A DNA stretch of 64,000 bases from Botryotinia globosa (Eukaryota > Ascomycota > Leotiomycetes > Helotiales > Sclerotiniaceae): assembly GCA_014898425.1 (NCBI GenBank), contig RCSZ01000009.1, forward strand, positions 1,922,001 to 1,986,000, written 5' to 3'. This document shows, piece after piece, positions 58,251 through 64,000 of the stretch (positions are counted from its first letter, which is position 1; every line of letters begins with the position of its first letter). The notes under the pieces are model-generated. The model had not been told where the DNA came from, did not search any database, and was given only the letters and a program-made list of their open reading frames with translations. Both the position numbers and the translations under genes were made by a program.

Positions 58251-59949
58251 TTTCAAAGGTCTAGTTGGAGTTTGAGGTTCGGAAAGTTCAGCGGAAGCTG
58301 GTTGTAGGATTGACGTCGCTGATGGATTTGATGTTGATGTTGTATATCCAGTTACTAGGTATTGAATAATAGTAGCTTACTAGGCAGCTTGAGTTTCGCG
58401 TCAGCGGGCGGTCACTGCTCTTTTTGCCGGGCCTTACTTAATACAGACTAGCGCCATCAGTCGATTTTATCTTATCAAGTTAACCTTTCGATATCAATAT
58501 AAAACATCCCTAGTTGCATACAGAGGACAAGCCTCATAATTGTTGTATTGCTTTTACTATTTTTCATTTGGACAAGCAAGCTCTGTCATGTCAAAGGAAT
58601 ATTCTAATTCCCCTTTTCTTCCTCCGTCGCCGATAACCTTACTGTGACGCGATATCATGACTCGGAACTGTGACTTCCGCACGAATGTATGAAGTACACA
58701 GAAGACACGATATAGGAGCTACTATTCCGAGCAACACTCAACATTAAGTGCGAATCAGATGTGGAAACACAAGTTAACTTCACGTTATCATGTTTTTTAT
58801 CGTGCAAACAAGCCGTAGGTACTATTTTGTACCGTGTCATGTACACTCTCGAAGAGGAGCACGAGAAAAGGACTTTTGATCTGGACCCCATTAGTACCTC
58901 GACCTACCCCCTTCCACACTGGTTTCCTGGCCAGTCTCAACCATATACTGAAGTATAAGATCTCTCAGCTATATATCTGAGTGTATGATCAGCTGAATGT
59001 CAAGCTCAGCTCTCTAAGCCACAGAAGGTTCGAATGCAGTACAGTTAGGCATAATTATATATATCTTATGCATCAAACGGGATACATGTGAAGACTTTTG
59101 TGCTTTATCATTGGCATGCTCTTTTGCTTCCTTTTGGCCATCCATGTTCACTCGAGTTTGCGAAGTTCACAAGACGTTCAGAGATATCTGTGCATCGCGA
59201 GACGGATTGAGCAAAAGGAAATACCAGCCCTGTTGCTTGCGACAAGGATTGATTCGCAAATCTTTACCCCAAACTCCCAGCTGTCCAGTGACAAGCAGTA
59301 TTTCCACCCAGCTCCAAATTTCATCCATGTTCTGGGCTCATTACCGAGATTCATTTAAACAGGATTTATTGGATGGTAAACCTTTGCGATACAATCTCAA
59401 TAACTACCACGTTCATCGACATTCCTAATATATATTCATCTCATTGTTCACCGATCTATCCACACATCCTTTGATGTCAATAGGAGGTTACCCTAAATCA
59501 CTGCATTCAGCCTCCAGATCTCCCTTAGTGATTAAAATACGTCACTTTGTCATACAATCTGTTTCTCAAAACTTCACTACGCATCTCTTCGCTTCACTAT
59601 CACGATTCCGGGTCTAAAAGCCTCAGTCCGAATATTTTCATGAGTGTCAAACATCATATAGCCTAACCTCAACATAAACCCCCATTTGTTTACCCTGGGT
59701 ACCTTCACTATCGTGTTCTCGGTCAATTACCGATAACAGATTCATTTGTACGTCCTTGTACCAGTGTGACGTTATCATCGAATTCATCAACACAGATCGG
59801 AAATATTGGCGTAGAAGCCGTGTTTCTGTCCCAAATATTATCAATTCTAGCAGCCGATGATAAACTGAAATGCTTTTATACTAATTTATCCGTTCCCATT
59901 ATTTTAACCTTATATGTACTGATCTCATCCCTTTGGAGAGACCTAATTC
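58251..59949. other. 1.7-kb divergent intergenic region, no gene seen
   Basis: This lies between the starts of the proteasome gene (minus) and the histidine kinase gene (plus). Several frames of 65 to 105 codons occur, none with family text. The region is suitable for both promoters and any long 5' leader of the kinase gene. Confidence 0.45.
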
Positions 59950-62900
59950 ATGATGTTGTCATCCTCAGAACGCAAAAGAATTCGCGAGGTTCGCCGCTAC
60001 TACAAAAGATCTCCTGATGATCCCCCTATCGCTGGCGAAAGTCCACCGGCCGAGAGTCCCGAGACAGTTCGGTCCGTGGAAAAGGCTAGCAGCCCCAATA
60101 GTACACTAACTGCGTTGATGCAATTGATCACGTGGCGCCTTGGTGCATCAAGGGCGATGGTATCTGTTGTTGATGACAATGCACAAGTATTTTTGATTCC
60201 TATCAATACTAATTTTGCGGTTTACTCACGCCTCTACAGTACTTTCTCGCGGAAGCAACAAAATCACTGGATTTGTCAGACTCATCAAAACATGATCCAG
60301 GTGATGATTTGTGGATGGGTTGTGGAGGGTAAGATCTCTTACAGTAACAAGACTTTCGGGACCTTTTCTGACAAAAGCCACGTTTTTCAGAACTATTCGC
60401 AGCGAAGCTCTATGTGCGGTGAGTTTTCCAGACCACCTGTCGCTCACCACTAATATCTTTTGACTAGTACACTATAGAAGTTATCCCTGAACCAAATCAT
60501 TATGCCTGTTTCAGTGTTCCGGATCTATCGGCCGATCCCAGGTTCTGTAAGCTGCCTTATGTTGCAGGCGGACCGAGATTTCGATATTATGCAGGAACTC
60601 CTTTAATCAGTAATACCGGAATACCGATTGGAAGTGTCTTTGTCATTGATCCAAGGCCACGAGAGCAGGCCACGAGAGCAGAGGTCGACTTCTTGGGACT
60701 AATGGCAAAAAACGTCATGGAATACCTTGAAATGAAACGGGAAAGTGTGCAGTTGCGGCGGAACGATGTGATGTCTAAAGGATTGGCTGCTCTAGTTGAG
60801 GGTCAAAGTAGGATCCCGCGGCAGTTGCCGATAGATACGGTCGTCAAGTGCCAAGACGCCAACGGCTCTCATTCGGATGAAGCGAAAATGGCTAACACCA
60901 GTTTGACAAGTAAAATGGTTACTTTTGACACGTCTCTATCGACGGTCGCCGAGCAGTCATTGAAAAATACAGTTGGCCCTCCACACACACTGGTTGGGGA
61001 AAACTTGCTGCATGATTTTCCACCTAATACATCTATAGATCAATTGGGATTGACTGATGCCCCGGCGACTCATGATCGAATACTCTCACGAGGTGCGAAT
61101 CTTCTGAGAGAATCCCTCGATGTTGATTATACAATTTTCTTCGACATGAGTATTGGCTTTTCAACCAGTGTCGAAGATGAACAGAGCGGAGATGTTAGAT
61201 CGTCTGAAGACACATTTTTGGATGATTCAAACGCGAAAAATGACTTCAGCACAACGCCCACCCATCTATTCCAGGACAACGATATCGATTTATCAAACAC
61301 ATCTGCCCAGTCTTCGTCACTGAACAGGCGAAGCAATGAAGCAGGATCTGCCAAAGTTAGAAGTTTCTCCACATCAACTTGTTCGTCATTGGATGGCGAT
61401 ACACTATCTTGTACCCTCTACAGGGCACCAAATGAAAAAGATCTACAAAGACTTTCAAAAAGATATCCTAAAGGTAAAGTATGGACGTTCAATGGCTACG
61501 ATTCTGAATCTTCGGAAGACGATGACTCACCACCATCTGAACAAATGTTCGCTATGCAGCTTAATTCACATAATCATCGAGTCAGGAAATCTGATCGCAG
61601 TATAGTGAGGCAGTGCTTTCCTGATGCTCGAGAGGTTCTTTTTGCTCCACTCTCTGAGGCAGGGACTGGATTACCCATAGTGGCATGCTTTGCAGTATCC
61701 CTACGGGATATAGCGATTTTCACCTCTGATACTGAAAAGGCATTTGTCCGTGGGTTTCTGAACAGTGTTTCTATTGAGTACAATCGAATATCCATCGCAG
61801 CTGCCGATCGTCAAAAAGGAGATTTTATATCAAGCATATCACATGTAAGAGAACCAATCCTATTCATTTGCAGAGATTTCTAGTATAATATGTCTTCATA
61901 AGAGGTGTTCAAGGTCAAGCCCTCAGACGTGATCTTCGTAAATCTTAGACTTTTCTTTGTCGGGTTTACACGGTTGTTAGGATGTCCTACGGGTCCATTA
62001 CGACTGCTTCCTGTGCAATCAGTCATGGGCTCGTCTAATCTTGCAAACTAAAGCTGATTGATTCTATCATCAACAGGAATTGAGAAGTCCACTTCACGGA
62101 ATTCTTGGGTCTGCCGGTATTTATATTCTGTCTGGAGCACTCAGTGTAGATTTTAACAAGTCCGATAGAGCTTTTAAGCGAGACAAATCTTGATAATGGT
62201 CAATTTGAATTCTGCTCGACAATAGAAACATGTGGACGAGTTCTTCAAGAAACTCTAATGGATGTTCTTGAATATTCCAAGGTATGAGCTCGATCTCCTT
62301 CCTTAATTTTTTGGTCGAGAAGCCCGTGAATCGTCAGCTCTCCTCTCACATAAAACTAATACTTATAGCTAAACAATTTGATGAAACACAAAGGAGTTAG
62401 TGTGAAAGCCCCAAGTGTGAACGAAAATTCTTCCAATTCCCAGCAAACAAATGGCGAAAGCACCACGAGCGACGATCCACTTTCTCAACCCCTGGATCTC
62501 GCTAGAATGTGTGAAGACTCAGTGGCAATTGTTGCGGTGGCATACATGCACCACAAAACGAATTCAGAACAGCTTCTACATCGAGTAATGCAACCTCCAG
62601 GGACGATAGAAACGCAAGAGCATCAAACCCTGTACAAATCTAACTCTGTCACTGTATCTTTGCACATTTCATTTGGCCATTGGCACTTCTTCTGCTCTCC
62701 GGGATCTGTCCAGCGAATCATAATGAATTTAGTCGGTAACAGTCTTAAGTATACATCGGAAGGCTTCATAGACATTTCTTTGGCTGTCGAATCTCCCAAA
62801 AATGGCAACGCCAAGATATCGAAAAGACCAAATATTGACACTGATGACTTAGTTGTACTTCGAGTCAGTGATAGTGGTAAGGGTATTTCTAGTGATTTTT

Positions 62901-64000
62901 TGAAAAGCAAACTCTTCATAGCCTTTTCTCAGGAGTCGTCATTGGCACCTGGTACTGGTAAGAACTCCGATATTGCTTTGATATCATCGTTATGCTGATG
63001 TGCTGTGTAAAAGGACTTGGACTTCACATCGTGTATTCTCTCGTGCGGATGTATAACGGAACTATCGATGTTCAAAGTCAAATCGGTCACGGAACAACTG
63101 TTACAGTCAAACTACCCCTTAAAAAAGCGGAATCTAATTTAACTTCTATCACTCCCTCCGATGCACTTCTCAAGGATCAAGTCGAAGAATTGAAAAAATT
63201 GCTCAAACAATCTAAATATTCCAAGTTCTCAACTCACGGTTTCCGGTCGGGCTCATCTTGTTATCTAAAGAAATCCTTGCACGCCTATCTTACTCAGTGG
63301 TTTGGCATGGATCATGAGCCGGACGATGATGCTGCTGATATCACTTTTGTCACTGAAGACAAAGTCGATTTGTTCCTTGCAGAGCTGATGAAAGATGGTG
63401 CATCCAAACCCTCGCTTATAATAGTGGTCCGTTACGTTCCAAGTCACAGCCATACATCCCAGCAGAACTCGGCCATTGGTATACCCCTTGAGACTCTCAC
63501 GATGCCGTTTGGTCCCTGGAAATTGTTGAAAACATTACGCAGCTGTCTGTCGCCAAAGCAGATGTCACCAAAACCACCTCCTGTAACCGATCATAAATTC
63601 TTCTATACCAGCCCTTTACCCTCTCCGACCGCTGATATCCGAAAAGAACTTGGGACAACCGTCACCAAGCCCGCAGTGGAGGAAGCACTTACTGAAAAGT
63701 CACCCTACCTCTTCAAAACCATATTAAATCCAAGTCAGCCATCTATTCTTTGCGTCGATGATAATCCTATCAATCTTCGCCTCCTTCGAGCGTACTTTCG
63801 CAAACTAAATTTCGATATCACTTGTGCGGAAAATGGAGCAGTAGCGTTCGAAAAATATCGTCTTCAGCCCAACGGTTTTGATCTTGTATTCATGGGTATG
63901 CGTATAACACTTCTCTTGACTTTATTGTGTTCCCCCTTTCCGCTTCAATCCACATCCAATAATTCACAACCAGCTAATATGTCTCACAAACCAAAGATAT
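59950..64000 (+). CDS. Hybrid histidine kinase with GAF-like sensor, partial at window end
   Basis: Spliced from nine exons: 59950-60186, 60240-60328, 60391-60418, 60468-61844, 62077-62108, 62161-62281, 62369-62957, 63014-63895, and 63997 onward beyond the edge. About 1119 residues are visible. No membrane helix is seen, so it is cytosolic. A GAF-like sensor occupies about 45-260 (DDLWMGCGG, YYAGTPLISNTGIPIGSVFVID). The phosphoacceptor His577 is the last codon of exon 4, continuing as ELRSPLHGIL. The ATPase has the N box IIMNLVGNSLKYT, G1 VSDSGKGIS and G2 GTGLGLHIV. The receiver starts SILCVDDNPINLRLL; its Asp1119 is split by the last intron (G then AT). Such kinases feed the Ypd1 phosphorelay in osmotic, oxidative or developmental responses. 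The intron at 61845-62076 (232 nt) is unusually long. Confidence 0.85.

Noticed and set aside
59014..59045. A tRNA-like B box (GGTTCGAATGC)
   Set aside because: No A box at a suitable distance upstream and no cloverleaf could be drawn. Other GTTCGA or ATTCGAATC words, such as near 11950, failed in the same way.
61845..61883. The open frame continuing to a stop at 61883 as the true end of the kinase gene
   Set aside because: The normal H-box continuation ELRSPLHG follows an AG acceptor at 62076, and all other kinase motifs lie downstream in phase.

Overview
The window looks like nuclear DNA of a filamentous ascomycete (Pezizomycotina, probably a leotiomycete such as a Sclerotiniaceae member). 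The evidence is many short introns (mostly 45 to 110 nt, GT...CTAAC-like...AG), divided genes on both strands, fungal-specific families (WSC, 2EXR/F-box-like, hybrid histidine kinase, fungal P450s), and an AT-rich left end that looks like repeat DNA decayed by RIP (repeat-induced point mutation). The taxon is an inference; no species call is possible by reading alone.

Layout. Positions 1 to about 6100 are very AT-rich, without credible genes, interrupted by purine-rich low-complexity islands and a possible LTR remnant. Positions 6100 to 10250 are gene-poor transition DNA. From 10.4 kb the window is gene-rich: a small secreted cysteine protein (10.4 kb), a BTB protein (12.2 kb), a calcineurin-like metallophosphoesterase (14.1 kb), a P450 (15.3 to 17.2 kb, minus), a J-domain membrane protein (18.2 kb), a sugar-porter MFS (21.1 to 22.8 kb, minus), a drug/polyamine-type MFS (23.9 to 25.6 kb, minus) and REV1 translesion polymerase (26.4 to 30.2 kb). 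A 3.4 kb gene desert follows (30.2 to 33.6 kb) that holds a degenerate tandem repeat. Next come a WSC-domain surface protein (34.6 kb), a second P450 (36.1 to 37.9 kb, minus), an F-box protein (38.8 kb), mitochondrial intermediate peptidase (41.3 to 43.6 kb, minus) head-to-head with a MICOS Mic26/27-type protein (43.9 kb), cytosolic tyrosyl-tRNA synthetase (45.8 kb), a head-to-head pair of small multi-span membrane proteins (48.6 to 51.0 kb), a 2EXR-type protein (53.0 to 54.3 kb, minus), a small charged hypothetical protein (56.1 kb), proteasome subunit beta5 (57.2 to 58.3 kb, minus), and a hybrid histidine kinase that runs off the right edge (from 59.95 kb).

The genes do not form an obvious pathway or biosynthetic cluster: the two P450s and two transporters are separated by housekeeping genes and lack a backbone synthase. 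The one clear functional pairing is the 281-bp divergent promoter between two mitochondrial genes (oct1 and the Mic26/27-type gene). The most striking non-coding signal is the perfect 10-bp palindrome TACCTAGGTA, seen five times, always between genes, and concentrated in divergent promoters.

Gene models were spliced by eye: reading frames were joined at GT/AG sites where phase and family conservation agreed. Several starts are set at the first ATG because the longest open frame begins at a non-ATG codon. No CRISPR array, rRNA or convincing tRNA gene was seen.
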